A DNA stretch of 64,000 bases, from assembly GCA_013288545.1 (NCBI GenBank), contig JABDBR010000001.1, positions 99,010 through 163,009 of the forward strand, written 5' to 3'. The translations under genes were made by a program, and so were the position numbers. The notes below the pieces were generated by a model. The model did not search any database, was not told where the DNA came from, and saw only the letters and a program-made list of their open reading frames with translations. How positions within the stretch are numbered: position 1 is the stretch's first letter; each line of letters begins with the position of its first letter. Source of the stretch: Nitrososphaerota archaeon (GTDB lineage Archaea; Thermoproteota; Nitrososphaeria; Nitrososphaerales; Nitrosopumilaceae). Below are positions 19,321 through 28,260 of this stretch, in pieces.

Positions 19321-20626
19321 TGGTAGAGGTTAACTCAGCCAGAGCCTTTTTAATGGATTTGCTTGTCACCTGATTGCCCCCTAGTACCCTAAGACTGCGC
19401 TTCATGTCTGGGATTATTCCACTAGGAATGCCTGCTTTTGACAGATTTTTCTTCAAAATGGACTGTAAGAATTTTTTTGCTTCATAAAGCTCTCTTTGCT
19501 GCAAGGACAAGATCCTTCCATCATCATCAACCCATGTTAGCTTGTTCTTGGAATTTCGCAAAATAAAGCTCTCTGATTCTGATTTTCTAAATACATCAGG
19601 GCCATTTTTGACCATGGATTTTTCAATTGTAGTCGAGTGCACAAGAAAAAGCATTGCAGCTTCTGATTTTTCATCTGTTGTTGCACCCTTGCGCAATACA
19701 TGAAATCCCCCAAGTTCAAGTTGACCTGAAAGAGCAGTTGCTCCCCTTTTTACCTGCCCCCAAATTATGTCAGGACTTCTAGATTTGTAATCAAACTTGA
19801 CAACTAGGACATTTTGTAGGTTCTTTGTATCTGGGATTGGTTTTTTTCCATTGAAAAATACCAATGATGGTTTTTTCAGGTATACCCTTGCTGCAAGTAT
19901 GAACTTGCCAAAGTTTTGTGCAGAAATTGCAGTGCCAAGGTTTCTGTTGCTATCAATCGGGTCTATCAATACTAATGCAGTCTCAAATTTTTTTGTGGGA
20001 CTTCCTATCACTTGTCCTTGGGCAAAGTTTGCAGCAGCTTCTAAAACTTTCATGAAACTGCCATAATGATAAATCAAAACTTCGGAAACATATCCACCAA
20101 ATCCCTCCTTGGCTATTTCTGCACCATAGATGTCAATTCCTCTTAGAAACTTTTTGAGTAATCTCACCTCATTCTTTTTTTGCTCATCTAGTTGTTCCAG
20201 TATGAATCTAGTGTGAAATGATGACCTGTCAGCTGCACTCTTCCACTGACCTTTTTCTACATCATAGCAAGGAACAACATTTACTTTGGTGCCTTCAACT
20301 ACTGCCTCAACGTATGGATGCTCCGAGTATCTAACATAAGGATGAAATTTTTTCATGGATGCAAATCCGATCTCTCTGCCAATATTTTCAAATTGTTTCT
20401 CGTCTGTCTCTTTTTTCATCTTTACAAAGATGTCAAGATCTAACTTGCCCTTGAGCCAGGTCCCCTTTGCAAAAGACCCGCCAAGCTCAACAGAGACAAC
20501 ATCTGGATGTTTTGTAGCTTCTTTTTTTACCAAGCCAAGCAACTTTTCTGCAAGTGCTCCAATTTTTTCTTGTTCCTGTCTTGCAGGAATTGATATCTTT
20601 CTTGCCTGTTCCAAAACGTTACTCAT
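19292..20626 (-). CDS. cca: CCA-adding tRNA nucleotidyltransferase (archaeal class I)
   Basis: Adds or repairs the 3'-CCA of tRNA. 444 aa, the family's usual length. The nucleotidyltransferase motif GGSFAKGTWLKGKLDLDIFV (G-S ... D-x-D, about residues 48-67) supplies the metal-binding Asp residues. The protein continues with the archaeal central and tail domains (FGGYVSEVLI, HVLRKG). It overlaps thpR by four bases upstream and the kinase by 29 bases downstream. At least one tRNA in this window (tRNA-Pro) already encodes its CCA. Confidence 0.95.
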   Translation of the reverse strand: MSNVLEQARKISIPARQEQEKIGALAEKLLGLVKKEATKHPDVVSVELGGSFAKGTWLKGKLDLDIFVKMKKETDEKQFENIGREIGFASMKKFHPYVRYSEHPYVEAVVEGTKVNVVPCYDVEKGQWKSAADRSSFHTRFILEQLDEQKKNEVRLLKKFLRGIDIYGAEIAKEGFGGYVSEVLIYHYGSFMKVLEAAANFAQGQVIGSPTKKFETALVLIDPIDSNRNLGTAISAQNFGKFILAARVYLKKPSLVFFNGKKPIPDTKNLQNVLVVKFDYKSRSPDIIWGQVKRGATALSGQLELGGFHVLRKGATTDEKSEAAMLFLVHSTTIEKSMVKNGPDVFRKSESESFILRNSKNKLTWVDDDGRILSLQQRELYEAKKFLQSILKKNLSKAGIPSGIIPDMKRSLRVLGGNQVTSKSIKKALAELTSTNELIFGSSK

Positions 20627-21162
20627 TGAGCTAAAACCACCTGTAAATCAGAGTATATCGGGCCATTAGGGGTTAAGATGCTTTGCTTGAACTTTAACTC
20701 TGTCATGATATACTTGCCCAAATCAATTTTCTTGAATTTTTCAATTATATTTGAAATGTCATCTGCCCTAATTTTGATTCTAAATATTGTCAGGTGTGCC
20801 TTGAAGGGTTTGTCTGACTTGAATCCAAGTGGCCCAAGTTTTTTTTCTACCTGTGATGCAAGCTCTACTAGTTGCCTTGATGATGTATCATCTACTCCAA
20901 TCCATACCACTCGCGGAGATCTTGGATTTGGAAATGCACCAACATGTGTAAACCTGACTTCGATTGGCTTGAATGAAATTGTACACAAGGCTTTTTTTAC
21001 ATTTTCTGCAGCCTCTTCTGATATCTCTCCCAAAAACAATAATGTAAAGTGCATATTTTTTTTGTTTACAGGAGTTGCCTTTATCTTAAATTCAGATTGG
21101 ATCTTGGCTATTGCATCCAGTATGTTGTAATCTTGAATCTCTACTGCAACAAAAGCACGCAT
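20623..21162 (-). CDS. thpR: RNA 2',3'-cyclic phosphodiesterase / 2'-5' RNA ligase family
   Basis: 179-aa 2H phosphoesterase. The two catalytic H-x-T motifs are HFTL (about residues 42-45) and HLTI (about 124-127). The family opens 2',3'-cyclic phosphates and can join tRNA halves in a 2'-5' linkage. Its stop overlaps the cca start by four bases, making the pair a small tRNA-end maturation unit at the head of the minus-strand operon. Confidence 0.92.
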   Translation of the reverse strand: MRAFVAVEIQDYNILDAIAKIQSEFKIKATPVNKKNMHFTLLFLGEISEEAAENVKKALCTISFKPIEVRFTHVGAFPNPRSPRVVWIGVDDTSSRQLVELASQVEKKLGPLGFKSDKPFKAHLTIFRIKIRADDISNIIEKFKKIDLGKYIMTELKFKQSILTPNGPIYSDLQVVLAQ

Positions 21163-21220
21163 TAGTGAAATTCAGATTATGGCATCTATAATGATTTTCG
21201 GTAGATTGATAGACTAGAGG

Positions 21221-21781
21221 ATGAAATTTGTGAGTGTGAAGCTAATCGTATGTCTTACAGGAATGCCCGGTGCAGGAAAAACCACAATAGCTGAGGGCCT
21301 AAAATCAAAAGGGTTTGATAAAATTACAATGGGAGATGCAGTACGAGCAGAGGCAACAAGAAGAAAGATAGAACCAACAGGGGCAAATCTTGGAAATCTT
21401 ATGATTGAGATTCGAGAAAAAAATGGCCCAGGTGCAGTGGCAGAGCTCATAAAAGATGGCATCCAAAATTCCAAGTCTGATGTTGTACTTGTAGATGGAG
21501 TACGATCACTTGCAGAAGTTAATGTCTTGAAAAAAATTGGTACAGTCAAAGTTCTTGCAATCCATGCATCTGGTGATACAAGATACAAGTTTCTAACAGG
21601 GCGTGGCAGGTCAGATGCACCCTCTGATCGTGAAGATTTTACAAAAAGGGATACAAGGGAAATTGGAGTTGGCATGAGCGAATCAATTGCACTTGCAGAC
21701 GAAACCATATCCAACAACAACATGACAATTGAAGAACTGGTTGGCACTGCGTATAACGTCATAAAAGGCTGGATGACTTGA
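21221..21781 (+). CDS. UPF0200-family P-loop nucleotide kinase-like protein
   Basis: 186 aa. Walker A is GMPGAGKTT (about residues 13-21) after a beta strand (LIVCLT), as in adenylate/dephospho-CoA kinases. VVLVDGVRSLAEV looks like the Walker B region, and the RGRSDAPSDREDFTKRDTRE segment is the lid typical of UPF0200. A substrate has not been assigned to the family. The stop overlaps the UPF0201 start (TTGA). In some archaea the two families occur as a single fused protein, which supports joint function. Confidence 0.85.
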   Translation: MKFVSVKLIVCLTGMPGAGKTTIAEGLKSKGFDKITMGDAVRAEATRRKIEPTGANLGNLMIEIREKNGPGAVAELIKDGIQNSKSDVVLVDGVRSLAEVNVLKKIGTVKVLAIHASGDTRYKFLTGRGRSDAPSDREDFTKRDTREIGVGMSESIALADETISNNNMTIEELVGTAYNVIKGWMT

Positions 21782-22191
21782 AGATTCCAAAAGTTGCATG
21801 CAAGATTGAGGTCTATGCAGCAGTAAACCCATCTGAAGATCCAGACAAGGTAAGGCTTGCAGTATCCAAAGTTATACTAGAAACAGATTACCAGTACAAG
21901 GAAGGAAGCATCAAGGCAATATCACATGAATTAGAATCAATTTCAAAGATACAGGAGACAATCAAAAAGCATCGAAGCAACCGGGTTTACCGAAGGCAGA
22001 TGCGATACAATACAAAAGGTGACACTACCTGGTTCTATCTTAACAAGCAGGCAGCATTTGTCGATGTTATTGCAATATGCGAAGAGGCAGAAGAGTCTGC
22101 AATGGGTCCAATCAAGGTGATACTTCATTCCAAGGATCTTGATAAAATAATGGACTGGCTTGCCCCTGAAGACAGGGAAATAACTGGATAA
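21778..22191 (+). CDS. UPF0201-family protein
   Basis: 137 aa with a TTG start overlapping the UPF0200 stop by four bases. The N-terminus (EVYAAVNPSEDPDKVRLAV) is the family signature. The middle is strongly basic (KKHRSNRVYRRQMRY), suggesting RNA binding; the family has been likened to ribosomal L5 / exosome-associated folds. Function is not established. Adjacent placement after UPF0200 is conserved widely enough to be a useful identifier. Confidence 0.82.
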   Translation: MKIPKVACKIEVYAAVNPSEDPDKVRLAVSKVILETDYQYKEGSIKAISHELESISKIQETIKKHRSNRVYRRQMRYNTKGDTTWFYLNKQAAFVDVIAICEEAEESAMGPIKVILHSKDLDKIMDWLAPEDREITG

Positions 22192-22260
22192 ATTTTATCA
22201 CACTTGCTCAACTAGTGTGAATTTGTGCTTTTTTATTAACACCTCAAGACATGCAATCAC

Positions 22261-23094
22261 TTGATAGGAAAATTGATCATTATTGGAATTGTAATAGCTA
22301 CATTAGTCATCTTGATACCAAATTCATCAAAATTATTCCAGAGTGTGCCATCACTTGATACAGTAAAGGACAAAATTGATCAGGTCACAAGTGACAAGGG
22401 AGTCATCAATGCATCAAAGTCAGCTATCAAAGATATCAGCATGGGTGGAAGACTATTAGTAAATTCTACAGAGTCAAATAATGCTCCGACTTCAGTTTAC
22501 CAACTTGCCCCACAGTATGTAACACAACAAAACTATACTGGGCAAGTTTTTGAAAAATCAGGAAACACATGCCAGATCTCTGTTCCTGCCCTGGCACAAA
22601 CGATAAACGGAAAAAAGCAACTAACCGGAATAGTTCAGCTTGATCAATGTCCAGAAAAAATAGGCGATCCAGTCCAAGTGATACAATTAACAGCAAAACC
22701 AAATTCCCCTCCGGTCAATGTCACAAACGGTCTTGTCATTTCTCCTTATTCTAGCAATGATGGTACAAGTACAACAGTATCTCCAACTCTACCATCATAC
22801 TACAATACAGTCCAGCTTAGTACAGTAAATCAAGGGAATAATGCCATGCTAAACTTTGATGATTCATCTGGCCAGACAAGGTCAGTTACAGTTACAATGA
22901 AGAACAGTGACACCATATTATTCACTGGAACATTTTATTCTTCAAAGTTCACGGCTGAAGTAAAAGATGTTCCAAACACGCCACACATCATAGAAATGAC
23001 AATAGACAATGCAGTTTACGGAATATTGCATGCATCTGCATATGCTCCATCTAATGCACAAAACTCTACCATAACTGGAATACTTTCAAAATAG
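22261..23094 (+). CDS. Membrane-anchored extracellular protein of unknown function
   Basis: 277 aa from a TTG start; the ATG ten bases upstream is out of frame. One N-terminal hydrophobic helix (LIIIGIVIATLVILI) acts as signal or anchor. The rest is Ser/Thr/Asn-rich with beta character, a possible disulfide pair (TCQIS...QLDQC) and a C-terminal region without a second helix. No family recognised. A T/A-rich TATA candidate (TTTTTATTAAC, about 22230-22240) precedes it. Confidence 0.65.
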   Translation: MIGKLIIIGIVIATLVILIPNSSKLFQSVPSLDTVKDKIDQVTSDKGVINASKSAIKDISMGGRLLVNSTESNNAPTSVYQLAPQYVTQQNYTGQVFEKSGNTCQISVPALAQTINGKKQLTGIVQLDQCPEKIGDPVQVIQLTAKPNSPPVNVTNGLVISPYSSNDGTSTTVSPTLPSYYNTVQLSTVNQGNNAMLNFDDSSGQTRSVTVTMKNSDTILFTGTFYSSKFTAEVKDVPNTPHIIEMTIDNAVYGILHASAYAPSNAQNSTITGILSK

Positions 23095-23128
23095 ATACGA
23101 AGTAGATTTTGTTGCATTTGATTTAGAA

Positions 23129-23137
23129 TTTTATAAG
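23129..23137 (+). promoter_or_regulatory. TATA box for the structured RNA at 23158
   Basis: TTTTATAAG centred 25 bases before the first base of the long stem, the exact archaeal TATA-to-start distance. No coding frame begins downstream of it on this strand. Confidence 0.5.
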
Positions 23138-23157
23138 AACATGAAAAGGGTGTAATG

Positions 23158-23245
23158 GCGTGACCCTGTATAGGCTAAAGCATTCTCTTGCCATTCGTAC
23201 AAACACATTGTACTTGACTATGTACAGTTTTTCGCAGGGTCACGC
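23158..23245 (+). ncRNA. Candidate structured non-coding RNA (11-bp closing stem)
   Basis: GCGTGACCCTG (23158-23168) and CAGGGTCACGC (23235-23245) form a perfect 11-bp stem enclosing 66 bases. Inside are three GTAC palindromes (23197, 23210, 23222) that allow two mutually exclusive hairpins: GTAC/GTAC, or TGTAC/GTACA (23209-23213 with 23222-23226). A TATA box lies 25 bases upstream. No protein is encoded here. It sits in the 335-base gap between the secreted protein and the sir2 3' end; the rest of that gap is AT-rich with nothing further recognised. Not matched to SRP, RNase P, 5S, C/D or H/ACA RNA by eye. Confidence 0.5.
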
Positions 23246-23428
23246 AAATTCATTTGTCATAATTTGCATCTTTCCGCATTGTTTTGTATATGTTCTCATC
23301 TTATTTAATAATTAGTGTGATTTATTTCATGAATTAATTATATTCTGTATAAATTATTGTTACTATACCCCAAATAATGTGGGTTTTGTCTCATCATTGT
23401 GGAATTAATCTGAAAACTAGGAGATTTT

Positions 23429-24157
23429 CTAGAAATGTGATATTATTCCAACAAGTTCAGGGAGGGCTTTTGCAGCAGATACCCCAAGGGAGAAGTCCAT
23501 GCTTGATGACATGTGGGTCTGCTCTACATTTACCTCAATCATTGTTGCACCATTCTGTTTTGCATATACAGGCAATAGGTTTGCAGGGGAAACAGCAAGT
23601 GAAGTTCCAACAACAATCATTGCATCACAAGAGCTTGCCTGCATCATTGCAGACTCCCACACATCCTGGGGAAGTGCTTCTCCAAACCAGACAACATCAG
23701 GCCGTAAAATATTTCCACATTTGCAAAGTGGTGGAAGCTGCGAAAATCCAGATGTTATTTTATTTTTAAAATCACAGACGGTACACTTGATTGTAATTAT
23801 ACTACCATGTAATTCGTATACACTAGAGCTTCCAGCTCTTTGGTGTAGCCCGTCAATGTTTTGTGTAAGAACAGAAACTTTCTTGTACTTTTCAAGCTCT
23901 GCAATTGCGACATGTCCAGGATTTGGACTAGCATTCAAGATGTTCTGTCTTCTTTCCTCATACCACTCCCATACAAGTTTTGGATCTTCATAGAATGCAT
24001 CTATTGTTGCAAGCTTCATTGGGTCATACTTTCTCCACAGTCCATCTTTTCCACGAAATGTTGGAATTCCACTCTCCTGGGAAATTCCAGCACCTGTAAC
24101 AAATACAATTTTTTCTGCCTTTCTTAATTTATCAGATATGGTATCCCACATTTTCAC
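23429..24157 (-). CDS. NAD-dependent protein deacylase, Sir2 family
   Basis: Sirtuin of 242 aa removing acyl groups from lysines at the cost of NAD. The NAD-binding motif [15 protein letters not shown] is at about residues 22-36, [12 protein letters not shown] at about 96-107, and the catalytic His in ELHGS soon after. The zinc site is C-x2-C ... C-x-C (CTVC and CKCG). Its N-terminus overlaps the end of rnz by four bases, making it last in the prs-trmG10-rnz-sir2 operon. Alba is a known target in other archaea; here the target is unknown. Confidence 0.93.
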   Translation of the reverse strand: MKMWDTISDKLRKAEKIVFVTGAGISQESGIPTFRGKDGLWRKYDPMKLATIDAFYEDPKLVWEWYEERRQNILNASPNPGHVAIAELEKYKKVSVLTQNIDGLHQRAGSSSVYELHGSIITIKCTVCDFKNKITSGFSQLPPLCKCGNILRPDVVWFGEALPQDVWESAMMQASSCDAMIVVGTSLAVSPANLLPVYAKQNGATMIEVNVEQTHMSSSMDFSLGVSAAKALPELVGIISHF

Positions 24158-25053
24158 TTGATGTCTATCTCTAAGAGATCCCTTGCAGCAGTAACGGAAC
24201 CATGAATTGTCTTTGCCTCGCTTACAAGCTCGGCCACATCTTCATATCTTGCAGAAAAGTGTGTCAGGATCAAATTTGAGACACCTGCCTTTTTGGCAAG
24301 CTCAGCTGCTTCCTTTGCAGTAGAGTGATAGTTGTCTTTTGCCTTGTCTCGTAATGTATCTGAATAAGTAGAATCAAATGTCATGTAATTGCAACCTTTG
24401 AAAAATTCTGCAAGTTTTTCAGTAGGCCTTGTATCCCCTGATATGCCAATCTTGATGCCTTGTCTTTTTTCTCCCATCACATCTGAAGGTCTCACAAGTT
24501 TCCCATCTACAGTAACCTCCTTGTCACTTTGTAACTCATGCCAGAGCTTTCCCTCTGGGATGCCAAGCGACTTGGCCTTGTCTGGATAAAACTTGCCAGG
24601 CTTGTCTTTTTCTGCAAAGAGGTACGAATAGGCAGGAATAGAGTGCTCTGCCTCACATACATGCACGCTATACCCAGAATCATCAAAGACCAGTCCTTCC
24701 TTTATCCTAGTTATCCTGACAGGAAATGTAAGACCAAAATTTAGTATCTTCAAGTTTGCTGCAATAAATTCCTCGATTCCTGTTGGGCCATAGATGTCAA
24801 CAGATTCTGTCCTGTTCTGCAGTGACATGGTTTGTAATAATCCAAGTATTCCAACGCAATGGTCTCCATGCAAATGTGTCACAAAGATCTTGATCTTTTT
24901 GTTCCAGCCAAGCTTTGCCTTTTGGAATGCAATCTGCGCGCCCTCTCCTGCATCGAACATCAAAATTTCCCTGTCAAGCACAAGGCAGATGCATGTCATG
25001 CCACGCTCTGCAGTTGGCTGCGCTGCCGATGTTCCCAAAAATACTAGTTTCAT
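24154..25053 (-). CDS. rnz: Ribonuclease Z (tRNA 3' processing)
   Basis: Metallo-beta-lactamase endonuclease that removes 3' trailers from tRNA precursors. 299 aa, the short bacterial/archaeal form. The zinc motif H-x-H-x-D-H is HLHGDH at residues 60-65, and the later ligands appear in [18 protein letters not shown] and LTHFSARY. Overlaps trmG10 and sir2 by four bases on each side. The neighbours handle tRNA modification, so the operon looks dedicated to tRNA maturation. Confidence 0.94.
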   Translation of the reverse strand: MKLVFLGTSAAQPTAERGMTCICLVLDREILMFDAGEGAQIAFQKAKLGWNKKIKIFVTHLHGDHCVGILGLLQTMSLQNRTESVDIYGPTGIEEFIAANLKILNFGLTFPVRITRIKEGLVFDDSGYSVHVCEAEHSIPAYSYLFAEKDKPGKFYPDKAKSLGIPEGKLWHELQSDKEVTVDGKLVRPSDVMGEKRQGIKIGISGDTRPTEKLAEFFKGCNYMTFDSTYSDTLRDKAKDNYHSTAKEAAELAKKAGVSNLILTHFSARYEDVAELVSEAKTIHGSVTAARDLLEIDIK

Positions 25054-25976
25054 GATACTGCAATCACTCTTGTCAGGCTCTTATGCCTGTAAATCTCGTA
25101 TTTCTTTGCTTTGCTCATCTTTTCCACTTCAAGACCTTTCTTGTATACCATTACAAGTTTTTTTCTTTTTGGTATGATGGATACAAAATCCTTGATCAAT
25201 TTTTTTGGGGATACAGATGCCCTTGATGATATTCCATATGGCAGGTCAGTCACAATCGCATTTGATTTGATATTTAGCATCTCTTCGTAGCCAGAGTTTA
25301 TCACTTTGGAGTCAAACCCATTTGCAGCAAGATTCTTTGTTGTTATGTTACACATTATTTTATCAAAATCAATTCCAACAGACTTTATTCCCATGGATTC
25401 TGCTTCAAGCAAGATTGTGCCTGTACCGCAGAATGGATCACAGAGTGTTTTTCCTTCCTTTAGATTTGACAAATTCACAATGCACCTGCTGAGTTTCATG
25501 TCAAGCTCATGCGGGTGCTTGATTATCTTTGTTGGAAGCTTTTGTGTAATCTGGCGGTCAGAATATCCAAGATATTTTTTCGAATCTGTGATGATGAGGT
25601 ATACTGTAAGCTTGGGGTCTGAGAGTGACACCTTTGCGCCCCATCTTCTTGAGAGTATTCCTCCTGCTTGCCTTTCAAGTGCAGATGAGCCAATGTTTTT
25701 TGATGACAAGTTTATTGTTCTGCATACAAATGATGCAGGCTTGTGTATGTCAAAGTCAATTTTTGTGATATCATCAAATGTGCCTGCAATTTGTCCTGAA
25801 TATCTTGCAAATGTTGCCCTGTTTGCAATTTTGTACCATGGAACTTTGGATGATATCATGACAAGCCTTGGCTCTGATTTTACATTTACTTTGGCATCAT
25901 AGCTTTTCGATATTGAAATTATTTCATCTCTTGCAAGGTCTTCGTATTGGCTTTGCAATACAAAAAAGCTTGACAT
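25050..25976 (-). CDS. tRNA (guanine(10)-N2)-methyltransferase, THUMP domain
   Basis: 308 aa. The N-terminal about 150 residues correspond to the THUMP RNA-binding region. The SAM domain starts with the gly-rich [18 protein letters not shown] and ends with motif IV TDLPYG, which in most TrmG10/Trm11 proteins reads DPPY. The motif order matches the TrmG10/Trm11 family, which methylates G10. The gene begins one base downstream of the prs stop and overlaps rnz by four bases. Confidence 0.88.
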   Translation of the reverse strand: MSSFFVLQSQYEDLARDEIISISKSYDAKVNVKSEPRLVMISSKVPWYKIANRATFARYSGQIAGTFDDITKIDFDIHKPASFVCRTINLSSKNIGSSALERQAGGILSRRWGAKVSLSDPKLTVYLIITDSKKYLGYSDRQITQKLPTKIIKHPHELDMKLSRCIVNLSNLKEGKTLCDPFCGTGTILLEAESMGIKSVGIDFDKIMCNITTKNLAANGFDSKVINSGYEEMLNIKSNAIVTDLPYGISSRASVSPKKLIKDFVSIIPKRKKLVMVYKKGLEVEKMSKAKKYEIYRHKSLTRVIAVS

Positions 25977-26855
25977 TCAGGTTATTGCCTTTGCAATTAT
26001 TGGCGATACGTCAACTGTAGATGTCTTGCCAGGTATTGTATTTGCACTAATTATCTTTGTAACTCCAGCTTTTATGATATTTTTTTCTGCATCTCCAATC
26101 AGTAAAGCATGTGTACAACAGGCATAGACCTTGCCGCTTTTTTGTTTCTTTAAAAATTCTGCAGCCTTGACAATGCTGCCACCAGTGCTTATCATGTCAT
26201 CAACTAGTATGATGTCTCTTCCCTTGACTCCATCAAGGCCCTTTGACTTTATTGTTACGTTTCCAGTTTTTCGGTCCCTCTGCTTTTCTAGTGCGGTATA
26301 ATCAACGCCAAGAAACTTTGCAAAATTTCTTGCCCTCTCAACTCCTCCCTTGTCAGGTGAGACCACAAGAGGATCATGAAGAGCCATTTTCTTGAAATGT
26401 TTTGCAAGCTCTTCAACTGCACTGATATTTTTTGCAGGAATGGTAAAGTGTTCTAGTGCAGTAGTGCTGTGTATGTCGACTATGAATACCTTTGATGCAC
26501 CTGCTGCCTTGAGAAATCTTGCAACAAGTTTTATTGTAATTACCTCGCCTGGAAGAAATTGCCTGTCTTGTCTTGCATATCCCATGTATGGTAATACCAC
26601 ATACACTTGAGAGGAAAATGTCCTTGCCTGTGATGTAATTGCCAAGCAACGAAGCAGGTTAGAGTCAACTGGTGGATAGATTGATTGTACTACCAGTATC
26701 TTTCCACTTGGGTTTCCTTTTAGTGTAATTTTGCTTTCTCCGTCTGGGAATATACGCAGTTCGCAGCCGATAAATTTTGATTTTAGTCTAGTGGCAATCT
26801 TTCTTGCCAGTTGTTCTGAAGACGGGCCCCCAATAACTGTAAAATCAGTCATCAA
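25977..26855 (-). CDS. prs: Ribose-phosphate pyrophosphokinase
   Basis: Makes PRPP from ribose-5-phosphate and ATP for nucleotide, histidine and tryptophan synthesis. 292 aa. The pyrophosphate-binding region VVLPYMGYARQDRQF, the VDIHSTTALEHF metal/ATP loop and the PRPP-binding VDDMISTGGSIVKA are all present. First gene of the minus-strand operon. The intergenic region ahead of it also carries the palindrome described at 27011-27061. Confidence 0.95.
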   Translation of the reverse strand: MMTDFTVIGGPSSEQLARKIATRLKSKFIGCELRIFPDGESKITLKGNPSGKILVVQSIYPPVDSNLLRCLAITSQARTFSSQVYVVLPYMGYARQDRQFLPGEVITIKLVARFLKAAGASKVFIVDIHSTTALEHFTIPAKNISAVEELAKHFKKMALHDPLVVSPDKGGVERARNFAKFLGVDYTALEKQRDRKTGNVTIKSKGLDGVKGRDIILVDDMISTGGSIVKAAEFLKKQKSGKVYACCTHALLIGDAEKNIIKAGVTKIISANTIPGKTSTVDVSPIIAKAIT

Positions 26856-27010
26856 TCAAATCGAGCCTTGGGCTATTCTTAAGTTTTGAGGGATTGGGTA
26901 AGGAATTTGAATCCGTATTACAATAAGCATATTCCAGAGTTTTAACATGATTGTTCTTAGCATATACAACAAAGTGTAATCGTCACAATCAAAATCTTAA
27001 CTCTTAATTT

Positions 27011-27061
27011 TGCGTCATTTTTTAGGAACAAATTTTGACGCAGTGCGTCATTTTTCGCGTC
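27011..27061. promoter_or_regulatory. Palindromic operator cluster TGACGCA/TGCGTCA
   Basis: A perfect 15-base palindrome, TGACGCAGTGCGTCA (27036-27050), is flanked by a further half-site TGCGTCA at 27011-27017 and GCGTC at 27057-27061. Spacing between the 27011 and 27044 half-sites is 33 bases, about three helical turns. The TATA of the BtuF-like gene (TTTAAA, 27089-27094) lies 40 bases downstream. This looks like a regulator binding site serving the BtuF-like gene, possibly prs as well. The rest of the 265-base gap shows nothing else. Confidence 0.5.
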
Positions 27062-27120
27062 TTAAATCATGCAAAACTTGAAGACATGTTTAAAGTGGAA
27101 TATTGTTAGTTGATATATGT

Positions 27121-28038
27121 ATGAGATTGGTCTCATTTCTTCCAAGTGCAACTGAAATATTATACGAACTAGGAGTTGGAGACGATGTATTGGCAGTTAC
27201 ACATGAATGCAATTACCCTGCAGAAGCCAAGACAAAGCCAAGAGTGATTCATTCTTCCTTTGATCCACAAAAAATGTCCAGCCAAGAAATTGACAACAAA
27301 GTAACAGAACTAGTCAATTCAGGAAAAGACATCTATATCTTGGATGAGCAAGTTCTAAAAAAAGCAAACCCAGATCTGATTATATCACAAGGAATATGCG
27401 AAGTATGCTCGCCATATACTAGAGAAATAGACAAAGCAGTAACATTGCTTGGAGGCAAACCACAAGTGCTTGTCCTGGATCCAAAAAACCTTGACGAGAT
27501 ATTACAAAATGTAATTCAAGTGGGAGATAGGGTAGCAAAGCAAGAAAAGGCAAAGGACTTTGTCATAAAACTACGGAAACGAATTGATCACATTAAAGAC
27601 ATTCCAAAAATTTCAAGACCTAAGGTTCTCTGCATAGAATGGCTTGATCCGCTATTCTCAGCAGGTCACTGGGTTCCTCAAATGGTCGAAATTGCAGGGG
27701 GCATAAACGGAATAAGTTCAACTGGAGAAAAATCAAGAAGAATGCAGATTGATGAGATGGCAAAGTTTGATCCTGATATTATAATATTGATGCCGTGTGG
27801 ATTTGACGTAAGCAGAACAATTCTTGAATACGAAAAATTGCTTGAAAATAAAAGCTGGAGAAAAATCAAGGCAGTAAATAGGGGAGAGGTTTATGCAGTA
27901 AATGCAAACGAATACTTTAGCAAGCCTGGTCCAAGAACTATATCAGGCCTTGAAATTCTAGCCAAAATAATTCATCCTGATACATTTAGGGATCTTCAAG
28001 TACCAAAACAATCCATCCAAAAAATTGATTCTGAATAA
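27121..28038 (+). CDS. BtuF-like cobalamin/metal-chelate binding protein without signal peptide
   Basis: 305 aa from the ATG at 27121; a TTG further up (27103) adds only six residues. The N-terminus RLVSFLPSATEILYELG and the later SGLEILAK end are typical of the periplasmic-binding fold class III (BtuF/FepB). There is no signal peptide or lipobox, so it appears to be cytoplasmic, unlike transport receptors. No BtuC/BtuD genes are adjacent. TATA at 27089-27094 predicts a nearly leaderless transcript. Binding of a corrinoid is inferred from family resemblance only. Confidence 0.8.
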   Translation: MRLVSFLPSATEILYELGVGDDVLAVTHECNYPAEAKTKPRVIHSSFDPQKMSSQEIDNKVTELVNSGKDIYILDEQVLKKANPDLIISQGICEVCSPYTREIDKAVTLLGGKPQVLVLDPKNLDEILQNVIQVGDRVAKQEKAKDFVIKLRKRIDHIKDIPKISRPKVLCIEWLDPLFSAGHWVPQMVEIAGGINGISSTGEKSRRMQIDEMAKFDPDIIILMPCGFDVSRTILEYEKLLENKSWRKIKAVNRGEVYAVNANEYFSKPGPRTISGLEILAKIIHPDTFRDLQVPKQSIQKIDSE

Positions 28039-28042
28039 TAAA

Positions 28043-28085
28043 TTGGCTGCATCCTCAAGGGTAGCGATATGAGGATGCAAGCTAA
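28043..28085. other. Long hairpin after the BtuF-like gene
   Basis: TGCATCCTCA (28048-28057) pairs perfectly with TGAGGATGCA (28070-28079) around a 12-base loop. The flanks ATTGGC and GCTAAT extend it with one mismatch and a bulge. It starts about five bases after the BtuF-like stop codon. There is no T-run directly after it, so it is not a classic terminator; a 3' stabiliser or small RNA is possible. The rest of the gap to 28260 shows no gene. Confidence 0.45.
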
Positions 28086-28260
28086 TTATTGATAATGCTC
28101 CCAAACTTGATTTATTTAATCGAGATCTAACTTTTACTTTCTTATTCTAAAATCCTAGAATTACCTACTGGACTAGATCAAAAAAGTTCGCATCAGTATT
28201 TGCAGGAATCAACTCTATAGCACAAAAAATTTCAAATTAGGCCAAAAAACCACTAATCCC

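Noticed and set aside
21214..21762. 182-aa minus-strand open frame opposite the UPF0200 gene
   Set aside because: The plus strand has an obvious Walker A and family motifs; the opposite frame is a codon-bias shadow.
28149..28233. Possible relic coding segment (frame reading RSKKFASVFAGINSIAQK before a stop)
   Set aside because: No start codon, only about 28 codons, and no identifiable family; chance open frame cannot be excluded.
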